Origin: CAZIUL01 sp964542475
Lineage (GTDB): Bacteria; Planctomycetota; B15-G4; CAYZWU01
Assembly (NCBI GenBank): GCA_964542475.1
Contig: CAZIUL010000050.1
Location: forward strand, 1 to 30,313
Reading direction: 5' to 3'
Length of the DNA stretch: 30,313 nucleotides
Below, piece by piece: positions 21,888 through 29,876 of the stretch. A program made the translations under genes and the position numbers. The notes under the pieces were generated by a model. That model did not search any database. It saw only the letters and a program-made list of their open reading frames with translations, and was not told where the DNA came from. Position 1 is the stretch's first letter; each line of letters opens with the position of its first letter.

Positions 21888-23419
21888 ATTTCAAGCGGTT
21901 CGTGTCTGCAACAATCCTGGTGGCTGCTCTTACCGGATGCGGCGACACATCCACCCCCAACATAGTTCTTTTCACCATTGACACGCTCAGGGCGGACCGG
22001 CTTGGATGCTATGGAAACGACATGTGGGACGAAAGCCCGAGTCCGACGATCGACAGGCTGGCTTCCGAGGGCGTTCTGTTCGAGCAATGCTACACGCCGC
22101 GCGGTCAGACCTATCCATCCATCGCATCCATGCTGACGGGCAAGTATCCAATCGCCCACGCGGTGCGGGAAAACGGGGAATGGTTGCCTGAGAAGCACAC
22201 ATCCTTCATCCAGCACCTGGATATGAAACGTTATGCAACAGCCGGCTATGTATCCAACCTGACCAAGGAGCAGAACCCGTTCAACCCGAGCGGATCGGAA
22301 CCAAACTGGTGGACTCGCGGGCTGAACGAATACGGTGACGGGTACGGGGGAAACTTCGCCGCTGAAACGAAAATGGCTCCCATCGAGAACCAGTGGGCAT
22401 GGGACGAGAGAACGGAAAAGCAGGCTATCGATTGGATCGAACGGTTCGATGCCGGCGCCGGAGAGCCTTTTTTCCTGTGGGCTCATTTCTATGACCCGCA
22501 CAAGCCTTACCTTCCGCACTCATCTTGCCCTGATTACTATCCTGAATACGAGGGGCCGCTTGAGCCCGAAACAGCCGTTGACATGACCGGCAAGCCGGTT
22601 GACAGGGTTTCTGAGTACATAAATGAGGCCACGCGGGAGGGCCGCCCATTGAGCAAGGCAGATCACAAAAAGGTTCTGGCGCTATACGACGCTTCGCTCT
22701 TTGGAGTGGACCAGCGCCTCGATCGCATCCTGTCCAATCTCGAAAAGAAAGGCATGCTGGAGAACACCTGGATACTGTTCACGACCGATCACGGAGAGGA
22801 GATGGGCGACCACAACTGCTACTACTATCATGGAGCCTCCATTTACAACTCGGTGCTCCGGCTTCCCTTGATAGTTACAGGCCCGGGCGTGAGCACCCCG
22901 CGCCGCATCAGGTGCGCGGTCCAAAACGTGGACATCTCACCGACCATTCTCGAACTTGCGGGTTCCCGCGTCCCCTCGGAAACGGGAGGCGTATCGCTGC
23001 TCGATGTGATCCACGGAAAAAAGGATGAGATCGGGCGAGATTTTGTCGTGGCTGAATGGCAGCACTGGATCTACTCCATTTCAGAGGGCGGTTACAAGTA
23101 CATCTGGAACCCGAGAGGCGCGCTTCCGGTGAAGCCCCCCTATATCAAATCAGGAGGCCACTTCGAGTATGGATGGGAAGAGCTCTACCGGGTCGACGCC
23201 GACCCGGGAGAGAAGGAGAACATCAGAAAGGGCAACGATGAAACCGTTCGCAGCCTTGGGAAAAAGCTGCAGCGGTGGCTGACGCAGGATGGACACGATC
23301 CGGAAGGGAAACGCTCGAAAGCAACCAAGGAAAGCAACGAGGCGATGCGTGCACTGGGATACACGGGAGCGGATACGGAAAGAGTACGGGGCGTCAAGTT
23401 CAAGCGGAGGAAACGCTGA
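21884..23419 (+). CDS. Sulfatase-superfamily lipoprotein with threonine at the nucleophile site
   Basis: 511 residues. The N-terminal lipobox is ILVAALTGC with the lipidated Cys at 19, directly followed by the phosphatase/sulfatase fold (NIVLFTIDTLRADRLGCYG, D33 as a metal ligand). The second metal block FTTDHGEEMGDHN is intact. Where sulfatases have C/S-x-P-S-R, this protein reads T76-Y-P-S-I, followed by ASMLTGKYP. Thr is the nucleophile of phosphoethanolamine and glycerol-phosphate transferases in the same superfamily (LtaS, EptA), and Thr cannot become formylglycine. So it may cleave or transfer phosphate-linked groups rather than sulfate. AAGGAA precedes ATG 21884, whose ATGA overlaps the GNAT stop. 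The frame is open further upstream within the GNAT gene, but that would bury the lipoprotein signal. Confidence 0.88.
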   Translation: MNFKRFVSATILVAALTGCGDTSTPNIVLFTIDTLRADRLGCYGNDMWDESPSPTIDRLASEGVLFEQCYTPRGQTYPSIASMLTGKYPIAHAVRENGEWLPEKHTSFIQHLDMKRYATAGYVSNLTKEQNPFNPSGSEPNWWTRGLNEYGDGYGGNFAAETKMAPIENQWAWDERTEKQAIDWIERFDAGAGEPFFLWAHFYDPHKPYLPHSSCPDYYPEYEGPLEPETAVDMTGKPVDRVSEYINEATREGRPLSKADHKKVLALYDASLFGVDQRLDRILSNLEKKGMLENTWILFTTDHGEEMGDHNCYYYHGASIYNSVLRLPLIVTGPGVSTPRRIRCAVQNVDISPTILELAGSRVPSETGGVSLLDVIHGKKDEIGRDFVVAEWQHWIYSISEGGYKYIWNPRGALPVKPPYIKSGGHFEYGWEELYRVDADPGEKENIRKGNDETVRSLGKKLQRWLTQDGHDPEGKRSKATKESNEAMRALGYTGADTERVRGVKFKRRKR

Positions 23420-23447
23420 CAGCAATCCGCTCCATTGCGCAAATGGT

Positions 23448-24461
23448 TCAAAGGATGTCCATGTCCCCGAGAGTGTAGTACCAGTTCTTCCTCGCGTACT
23501 CCAGGTCCAGGTCATCCCTGTAAAACCGTCCAACCAGGCTGAACGGGCTTTTTTCGGCCTTGAATCCCATCCCCTTCGCCAGATCGAATTGACGGCTGGA
23601 TTCGGCAAACCAGAACTCGATCCTTTTCTGCTCGTTATCGCGGGCAAAGCGCGTTACGAAGCGAAGAAGTTCCGCTACGGTTCCGTCATCATCCGGATGA
23701 GTAAGAATTTCGTTCACTGCCAATATCGGATGGTTCTGCCATCCCGGGCGGATCACGCAATAGCCGCTCAAACACCCCGACGAATCCAGGGCAGCGAAAA
23801 CCCTGTAGGGAATCCACGAACAAGCAAAATACCTCCACTGAAGGTATGTGGAATCACGCCAGGTGGCCATGGGGTAGAGGGGCAGGAGCTCCTTCCAAAA
23901 GGCATCGAACCGTTCATCGAACCCTTGTACTTCTTCGATGCTCACTCCTGAACTGGAGCCGCCCCCTACGTCATCGTCGTTTTCAACCTGCCACAGGTTC
24001 CTGTACAGCGTGGACTGCGGCTTCCTGATCTCATGATACTTCAGCATCTTCACGCCGACACGATATGCCTTTTCATTTGGGAAGCCATATCCGAAGGCGG
24101 TTGTATCCGGCACGGCGATCTCCTTGAAATACTTCCGCGCGACGCGAAGAAAAATCCCCTCTTTTTTCAGCCCCTGCCGGTAGGAGGGGTCCAGAAAGGA
24201 GTCCACGCCAAGCCCCGCCACAACCTTTTCTCCTCGCAAATTCACAAAAAAGGGAAGGCAGCAGTACTGACATATAACATTGCCGTATTCATCGAACGCC
24301 AGCACTATCTGATTGCCTGCCGGATTGTCGCAAAACTCCCATTGCCACTGCTCCAATGTTCTGGGCATATAGTCAGGAGTTGTCTCGGCAAACACCCTGT
24401 TAAAAGTATCGAGGATCTTCTCCTCGTCTCCAGGGCAATAATGGCGGATCTTATAATCCAC
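23448..24461 (-). CDS. Large GNAT-family acetyltransferase
   Basis: About 337 residues, with two GNAT-like halves. The first (YKIRHYCPGDEEKILDTFNR ... VAGLGVDSFLDPSYRQGLKK) resembles the domain found in polysaccharide-associated acyltransferases. The second (about 190-330) has YCVIRPGW, NEILTHPDDDGTVAELLRFV and a terminal WYYTLGDMDIL block. That ending recurs in GNAT proteins from envelope or glycan gene clusters, so a sugar or lipid acceptor is plausible. The frame runs to a GTG at 24485, but a run of nine G residues ends one base before that codon. GTG at 24461 has AAGGTGG 5 bases upstream and begins right at the conserved start, so I use it. The gene converges on the four-gene module with a 28-bp gap. 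Confidence 0.8.
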   Translation of the reverse strand: MDYKIRHYCPGDEEKILDTFNRVFAETTPDYMPRTLEQWQWEFCDNPAGNQIVLAFDEYGNVICQYCCLPFFVNLRGEKVVAGLGVDSFLDPSYRQGLKKEGIFLRVARKYFKEIAVPDTTAFGYGFPNEKAYRVGVKMLKYHEIRKPQSTLYRNLWQVENDDDVGGGSSSGVSIEEVQGFDERFDAFWKELLPLYPMATWRDSTYLQWRYFACSWIPYRVFAALDSSGCLSGYCVIRPGWQNHPILAVNEILTHPDDDGTVAELLRFVTRFARDNEQKRIEFWFAESSRQFDLAKGMGFKAEKSPFSLVGRFYRDDLDLEYARKNWYYTLGDMDIL

Positions 24462-24485
24462 GTGCACCACCTTTTGCCATCTCAC

Positions 24486-24808
24486 ACCCCCCCCCTTTTA
24501 ATCCCTGCCAACAAACAACTAACAGTCCCGCAACAAACTTGCCCGAAGGTCGTCCAGCATGTTTTCCGCTGATAGGCGCATATCAACTAATATGAAACAT
24601 TTTCGGCAAATTTCAAGATTTTCGTTTACATTAAAAGCAGCAGCTTATAAAATCTATTTTTTGTCACATTGTCTCTCTTTGTTAAGCTCAATTATACAGT
24701 ATCGATATCCATTGCGGCGTGAAGTACATTCCCCCTTTTCCTGTCGCAGTCATCTTCCAACTATTGTACAGCAGTCTCTCTACTGTTTATTGATTTATAG
24801 GAGTAAAA
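24486..24808. promoter_or_regulatory. AT-rich intergenic region with a candidate promoter
   Basis: About 320 bp between divergently read genes with no credible gene in either strand. The segment from about 24590 is much more AT-rich than the surroundings. A possible plus-strand promoter is TTGTCT (24669-24674), 18-base spacer, TATACA (24693-24698), which would give a leader of roughly 100 bases to the ATG at 24809. A run of nine C residues (24487-24495) sits at the left edge. Confidence 0.4.
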
Positions 24809-25375
24809 ATGGCTAAGTTTTGGACATCCCAGGAACTATCACTGATATTAACCAAGTCCAGCCCTCATGTACGTTATCTTTTGTGGGAGCTTTTTGTCAA
24901 AGACGAAGTCCCCAAGGAAAACCTGGAAAGCAAACCTGTCGCCCTGGCAATTGTCCAACGGCTTTGCAGGAGCAAAGGCAAGGATTCTCTTGTCTTGAGC
25001 CAAGACAACGGAAACGGCGCTCACTACATGCTGAATCCGGACTACCTTGAAGATTTCAAAAACCTGCTTTCAAGAGACATCGCCCCGGAAAAACCCAAGC
25101 CGAAACCCAAAAAGCCAAAGCCCGTCATCAACGGAATCGTGTCCACAAAAATACCTGATACCGCTTCCGGCAATGCTGGAACCCGCGGCCGGAACAAGCG
25201 GGCCGGCGGATCACGCAAAAGGAAGGAAGCGGCCGATTCAGAGCTGGATCTGCCTTTGAGCGACAAAACCGATCTCCAGTTCTGGTTCGAATTCATCCGA
25301 AAGATCAACACAAAATCCGGAATCGAGCTGACCATTGTTTCCAACGGTGAATCAGCCTCCTTGAAGATTCCTTGA
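24809..25375 (+). CDS. Hypothetical protein, possible winged-helix N-terminus with Lys/Pro linker
   Basis: 188 residues in three parts. Residues 1-90 look folded, with helices RYLLWELFVKDEV and KPVALAIVQRLCRSK, then a hairpin SLVLSQDNGNGAHYML and a last helix, an order that suits a small winged helix. Residues 92-145 are disordered and very basic (EKPKPKPKKPKP, then RGRNKRAGGSRKRKE). Residues 147-188 form a small acidic-start end domain (DLQFWFEFIRKI ... LTIVSNGESASLKIP). I recognise no family. The basic linker hints at nucleic-acid binding. AGGAG lies 6 bases before ATG 24809. It stands alone between AT-rich DNA and a palindromic repeat, an isolated position that could reflect acquisition. 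Confidence 0.7.
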   Translation: MAKFWTSQELSLILTKSSPHVRYLLWELFVKDEVPKENLESKPVALAIVQRLCRSKGKDSLVLSQDNGNGAHYMLNPDYLEDFKNLLSRDIAPEKPKPKPKKPKPVINGIVSTKIPDTASGNAGTRGRNKRAGGSRKRKEAADSELDLPLSDKTDLQFWFEFIRKINTKSGIELTIVSNGESASLKIP

Positions 25376-25379
25376 GGGT

Positions 25380-25466
25380 TAACCCGCATATTTCATCATC
25401 TTCTGCTGCGGCACCGTAACCTGTGTTGTGGCACCTCGCGACGAAGAGTATGAAATAAGAGGGTTA
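25380..25466. repeat. 87-bp palindromic dispersed element, copy 1
   Basis: Its ends are inverted: TAACCCGCATATTTCAT on the left and the complement of ATGAAATAAGAGGGTTA on the right. The middle carries TTCTGCTGCGGCACC and, after a roughly 22-bp insertion, TCGCGACG. It matches the element at 29693-29757 in the same orientation. It fills the gap between two converging genes, beginning 4 bases after one stop, and its last three bases (25464-25466) are the hutH stop codon. It may act as a two-way terminator. Confidence 0.85.
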
Positions 25467-26999
25467 ATCGAGACGGCCTATCTTTCGTTCGACAGCCTGA
25501 AGCATCTTGCCCGCCACAAGCATGTTTCTCACCTTCTCGATGTCATTGGAAAGCACGCGGTCTTTTTCCAGCGACGGAACAGCCTTTCGTAACTTGCGGT
25601 ATGCTGCATCGACCCCGATGCCGGGTTTCAGCTCTCCCCTGTATTCAAGGCCCTGCCCCGCGCACAGAAACTCTATCGCCAGAACATACTCGGCGTTTTT
25701 CAGAATCCGTGATGCCTTGACCGCGGCCCAGGTTCCCATGCTGACATGATCCTCCTTGTTGGCGGATGTGGGAATCGAATCTACGCTTGCGGGATGTGCC
25801 AGAGTCTTGTTTTCAGAGACCAGAGAAGCTGCTGTCACCTGTGCGGTCATGTATCCGGCCTGAACTCCTTCCCGATCGGCCAGAAAAGCCGGCAGACCCG
25901 AAAGCTCCGGGTTGACAAGGTTTTCTATCCTTCGCTCGGAGATGCCTGCAAACTCCGCCAGTGCGATTCCCAGGTAGTCCATCGCGAGAGCAATGGGCTG
26001 TCCATGGAAGTTGCCTCCTGAAAGTATCTCCTCCTCGTCAGCGAAGATCAGCGGATTGTCCGTGGCGGAGTTGAACTCCACAACCAGGTGATCCTCAACA
26101 TGGGACAGCGCGGCCCTCGACGCGCCGTGAACCTGGGGAACGCAGCGAAGACAATAGGGATCCTGGACCTTTTCGCAGTCCACGTGAGACGCCAGGATCC
26201 AGCTGTTCGCCAGAATCTTCCTCAGGTTGCGCGCGGACGCCTCCTGGTGAGGGAAGGGCCTTATGGATTGTATTCTGGGGTCGAACGCGGTGTTCGTGCC
26301 CTTGAGCGCCTCAACGCTCATAGCCGCGGCAATGTCCGCGTGGCGCATGAGGTTTTTGGCGCCGATCATGACAATCGCGGCCAGCGCGGTCATTACCTGG
26401 GTCCCGTTGATGAGAGCAAGCCCCTCTTTGGGCTGGAGGGTTACGGGCTGCAGCTCCGCTCTACGCATCGCAATACGGCCCGAGACCTTGTTGCCATTAA
26501 AAAGAGCCTCTCCCAGGCCCATGATGACCAACGCCATATGTGCAAGAGGGGCCAGGTCGCCCGATGCCCCGACAGACCCCTGGCTTGGCATGACCGGCAG
26601 AACGTTGCTGTTGAACATCCCCACAAGGGTTTCGATCAAAACCGGCCGTACACCGGAGTTGCCCTTGACAAGTGCGTTCGTACGCAGAAGAAGCACCACC
26701 TTGGAAACCATGGGATCCAACGGTTCACCAACGCCGGCGGCGTGGCTCAGGATCAGGTTTCGCTGAAGTTCGTTCAACTCATCGTTTGGGATCCTGACCG
26801 AGGAAAGCTTTCCAAATCCCGTGTTTACGCCATACACAACGTCATTCTGTTCTATTGCTTTTTCCACAACCGCCCTGGACAAGCGAACCTTATCCATTGA
26901 TTCGTCGCTGATGGCTATCTTCAGCTTCGGATCATCGAGTACCCGTTGAATATCGCTGAGCCGGAGGTCTGAGCCTGTGAGAGTCAATGTGTTTGTCAT
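25464..26999 (-). CDS. hutH: Histidine ammonia-lyase
   Basis: 511 residues, full length. Removes ammonia from L-histidine to give urocanate in the cytoplasm. The MIO cofactor forms from A145-S146-G147 in GSVGASGDLAPLAHM. Y56 (VVYGVNTGFG), H86 (NLILSHAAGVGEPL) and the EDHVSMG block are as in histidine-specific members. The SH pair argues against a tyrosine or phenylalanine ammonia-lyase, where other residues precede or replace that His. No urocanase, imidazolonepropionase or HutG gene is nearby, so it is an orphan here. The start ATG 26999 has AGGGAAG about 13 bases upstream. The stop codon is contributed by the palindromic element on its 3' side. It is divergent from the secreted metalloprotease gene across about 165 bp. 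Confidence 0.96.
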   Translation of the reverse strand: MTNTLTLTGSDLRLSDIQRVLDDPKLKIAISDESMDKVRLSRAVVEKAIEQNDVVYGVNTGFGKLSSVRIPNDELNELQRNLILSHAAGVGEPLDPMVSKVVLLLRTNALVKGNSGVRPVLIETLVGMFNSNVLPVMPSQGSVGASGDLAPLAHMALVIMGLGEALFNGNKVSGRIAMRRAELQPVTLQPKEGLALINGTQVMTALAAIVMIGAKNLMRHADIAAAMSVEALKGTNTAFDPRIQSIRPFPHQEASARNLRKILANSWILASHVDCEKVQDPYCLRCVPQVHGASRAALSHVEDHLVVEFNSATDNPLIFADEEEILSGGNFHGQPIALAMDYLGIALAEFAGISERRIENLVNPELSGLPAFLADREGVQAGYMTAQVTAASLVSENKTLAHPASVDSIPTSANKEDHVSMGTWAAVKASRILKNAEYVLAIEFLCAGQGLEYRGELKPGIGVDAAYRKLRKAVPSLEKDRVLSNDIEKVRNMLVAGKMLQAVERKIGRLD

Positions 27000-27164
27000 G
27001 GTCTTTCTTACTTCCCTCTGAACCTTCCTTGCATTGATGCAGCAGAAAATGTCAAATAAGCATGGCTGGTATTTATCATCTAGTAATGAGAGTTTGTCAA
27101 ACGCTCATTTTCATCTTCAACAGCTCGGTGGATTGACAGCCTCTTTTCCATCCTTGGAAACCCC

Positions 27165-29672
27165 ATGTGCGGACTCTTGTCTTTTTTGATGTTCATCACC
27201 TTCTGTGCTGTCGAGGAGGATGAAACTTTCAAGCTTACCGCTGTTGCAGACATCGCCGGATGGATGGACGCGGGCGGTGCAGAAGCGCTTCTGCCGCCGA
27301 TCCAACGCGGGCGCCTGGGCGACCTGTTCGACAACGATCCGTACTCAACCGTTTGTTGCGGTGAAAACGGAAGGGCCTCCTTCACATTCTCCTTCAAGCG
27401 GATAATGCCCGTGAAACAGATCGGGCTGCGCCTTGAAGGGGGCGGGGTATATCGCTGGCGCGCGGAGACATCAGGCCCCTTTCCCGCGGGAAGCCGGCCG
27501 GGGTTTACCGGTCTGTTCGACTGGCGATACACGAAAGGCTCGGGGCGCGATGCTGTACCTTTCCGTCGGGGAAAATCCGCAGCGCACCTCAGGATAGTCA
27601 TCGAACGCCTGACAATGGGGCGGGAGATCGTGTTGAGCGAAATCGAGTTCTACACCGACCTGGATATCACAGAGATCCGACTGGAGCATCTTCCCGAATC
27701 GCCGAGACTCGGCCTGCCTTTCAGGATCGAGCCGGTTGCGATCGATCGCCTTGGCGGGCGACTCCCGCTGGATGAGGGTGTCGCCTGGAGCGTTCATCCC
27801 AAGGAGATGCTCAAAATAGATGGCTGTGTCTGCACGCCCAGGTATTCAGGAAAGGTCCGGCTTTGTGCCGCATTCGGGCCACTATCTTCCAGGGAGCACC
27901 TTCTTCATGTAACCCCGCTGGAACCCGCGCCCACGCAGCTCGAAGCTGTTCCTTATAAATCCAGCACCGCTGTTTTTTTCAAGGGCTGCGATCCAGCCTG
28001 CAGTGCATACGCTGTCTACGCGCGTTTGGAAGGCAAACCCCAAGCCGACACGCCGCAGCAGGTAAGCGGAAATGAGTTCTGCACATTGTTCGGGCTGCGG
28101 CCAGGAACAACATACTACCTGTCGGCAGCAGGAATGGACCGGAAAGGAAGCACAATCACCGCTCTGTCTGAAGAGATACGCATCCGGACCCTGCCGATTC
28201 AACAAGACCGCGGGCTTTTGCGCATAGCAAACATTGACATGCTGGTTCCGATCTATACCAGCGGTTACACCGATGAACAGGTCAACGCCATTGTCAAGGG
28301 ATTCGAGCTTGCAAGGCTTTTCGTGTATCGAAACAGCCTTGCACGGCTGAACATTAACCCGGAATACCTGCGACTTTCCGGAAACCCTGTTTCCGGCGAA
28401 GCACCGGGCATGCTGGGTATCGAGGAAGATCTCATGAAACGCGGAATCCCGGTGAGCCGCTTCGGGGCCGTTCATGCGGTATCGAAAAAACTCACGCAAA
28501 ACCGCAGCGGTCACATCTTCAAGAACGGTGCGGTCGGATCTTTCGGCACGACAGCCGGCGCGCCGTACCCCGGCTGTGATCCCGGCGTTGATTACAACGC
28601 ATGCTGGACACTTGTCCACGAGTTCCAGCATACCCTGGATCTCATCTCATCGAATAACCCCGAATGCCCGCCTATTCTCAGTGGACACTTTCTTGAAAAC
28701 TATCCTCTCCCAAAGGGTACGGTCTTCGACGCTGGAGATTTCTACGACGGCCAGGGGGAAATCCTGCGACGGTTTGAGGGGTACGAGTGCCTGCCGGGCC
28801 CATGGGTTAATTACATGGAAGTCATCGACTCTGACTCGGACGGCATGCCTGACAGCGACCCGCGTCTGCCGGGAGACGAGCATCGCAGCGGCTCAGATCA
28901 GGGAGCGGCTGACACGGACGGCGATGGCTCAGGGGACCTTGCCGAGTTCTGCGCGGGCCTGTATTCCGGCAGCGATCCGCTCAACCGGGATACTGACTGC
29001 GACAGCATCCCCGACAATGAGGATCCATATCCCCTTTCCAGCTTCAGCGGGCGCATCCCGTTCGGAAAACCGGAAACGAACGTTATCCCATCCGGACTGC
29101 TTTCGAACGATGTCTTTTTTTCCCCGCCAGGATCTTTTCTCCGCCTATCGATCCATTCGTCCTGGGACAGCTCCGGCGTTTATTTTGCATTCAGATCCGC
29201 TGAGGCGTTGCATGTCACGGTTCATATCGACGGCAGCGGTCACCTCGGCCGTTTCGAATCAGACAGAAGGGTACATTCCGCTAATGCGCTTTCCGGCGAT
29301 GCACCACTGTCAGGTGACATCTACACGGAAAATGCTTCTCTCGAGCTGTCCTTTGGAGATCCAAGCGTTCATATGAACGGGACTACCGTACCGGGGGCAA
29401 AGGTGTGTTCAACCGAAAAAAACGGGATACGCACAACATGGGTTTTCATACCTGCGTCGCTTGGACCCGGAACACCCCGCTGCCACATAATAGAAACCGC
29501 TGAAACCGGCCGGGGCCTCACACTGAAAGAAGGCAGAATCCTGGGTTTAGCCTTTACCGCATCCCTGTTGTCAAAGCCTGAAAACGATAGAAACCTTGAT
29601 GATGAAAACAGCTGTTTCCATATATTCGAGACCAACAGGTTTTATGATGCTGCATTGGTTGGAGAACTCTGA
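27165..29672 (+). CDS. Secreted multidomain HEFQH metalloprotease-like protein
   Basis: 835 residues. A short hydrophobic N-terminus (CGLLSFLMFITFCAV) suggests export. Then come a discoidin-like beta domain (about 25-165: DNDPYSTVCC ... IVLSEIEFY), an Ig-like part, a fibronectin III-like domain (about 265-345: FCTLFGLRPGTTYYLSAAGMD), and a putative catalytic domain with H485-E-F-Q-H489 in WTLVHEFQHTLD, the zinc-binding pattern. The third ligand is not certain; E511 in HFLENYP is one option. Residues about 554-622 are thrombospondin-3-like calcium repeats (DSDSDGMPDSDP, DTDGDGSGDLAEF, DTDCDSIPDNEDPYP). The end (about 640-800) resembles a CBM9-like sugar-binding sandwich. No in-frame ATG exists upstream before the stop at 27087; the ribosome site is poor. 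Followed by a palindromic element and a terminator-like hairpin. Confidence 0.78.
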   Translation: MCGLLSFLMFITFCAVEEDETFKLTAVADIAGWMDAGGAEALLPPIQRGRLGDLFDNDPYSTVCCGENGRASFTFSFKRIMPVKQIGLRLEGGGVYRWRAETSGPFPAGSRPGFTGLFDWRYTKGSGRDAVPFRRGKSAAHLRIVIERLTMGREIVLSEIEFYTDLDITEIRLEHLPESPRLGLPFRIEPVAIDRLGGRLPLDEGVAWSVHPKEMLKIDGCVCTPRYSGKVRLCAAFGPLSSREHLLHVTPLEPAPTQLEAVPYKSSTAVFFKGCDPACSAYAVYARLEGKPQADTPQQVSGNEFCTLFGLRPGTTYYLSAAGMDRKGSTITALSEEIRIRTLPIQQDRGLLRIANIDMLVPIYTSGYTDEQVNAIVKGFELARLFVYRNSLARLNINPEYLRLSGNPVSGEAPGMLGIEEDLMKRGIPVSRFGAVHAVSKKLTQNRSGHIFKNGAVGSFGTTAGAPYPGCDPGVDYNACWTLVHEFQHTLDLISSNNPECPPILSGHFLENYPLPKGTVFDAGDFYDGQGEILRRFEGYECLPGPWVNYMEVIDSDSDGMPDSDPRLPGDEHRSGSDQGAADTDGDGSGDLAEFCAGLYSGSDPLNRDTDCDSIPDNEDPYPLSSFSGRIPFGKPETNVIPSGLLSNDVFFSPPGSFLRLSIHSSWDSSGVYFAFRSAEALHVTVHIDGSGHLGRFESDRRVHSANALSGDAPLSGDIYTENASLELSFGDPSVHMNGTTVPGAKVCSTEKNGIRTTWVFIPASLGPGTPRCHIIETAETGRGLTLKEGRILGLAFTASLLSKPENDRNLDDENSCFHIFETNRFYDAALVGEL

Positions 29673-29692
29673 TTCGTTGAAGGCTGTCCCTC

Positions 29693-29757
29693 TAACCCGC
29701 TTGTTTCATACTCTTCTGCTGCGGCACCTCGCGACGGAGAATGAAATATGCGGGTTA
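29693..29757. repeat. 65-bp palindromic dispersed element, copy 2
   Basis: It begins TAACCCGCTTGTTTCAT and ends with the inverse ATGAAATATGCGGGTTA; the centre reads TTCTGCTGCGGCACC then TCGCGACGG. It is the same element as at 25380-25466 but without the internal 22-bp insertion. It lies 20 bases after the metalloprotease stop and is followed by a partial repeat of its end (GCGGGTT). Confidence 0.85.
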
Positions 29758-29776
29758 AAAAAGCGGGTTGATAAAA

Positions 29777-29815
29777 AACGACCAGGCACCGTTACGGTTA
29801 CCTGACCGTTTTTCC
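29777..29815 (+). terminator. Terminator-like hairpin after the metalloprotease gene
   Basis: AACG with CGTT and CAGG with CCTG form an interrupted stem around GTTACGG, followed by TTTTT and preceded by an A-run. The stem has several mismatches, so it is only a moderate candidate; the A-run before it would let it work on either strand. Confidence 0.4.
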
Positions 29816-29876
29816 CTTTCCTCCCATTATCCTCCCTCTTCCGCTTGTCCCGCTTCTCAGCGAACACTAGCGTTTT

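Noticed and set aside
26088..26900. 270-codon plus-strand frame
   Set aside because: It is antisense to hutH, which has all family motifs; the frame has no similarity that I recognise.
28474..29376. 300-codon frame overlapping the metalloprotease gene
   Set aside because: Same strand but another frame; it is Ser/Arg/Thr-rich without domains and is a shadow of the HEFQH protein.
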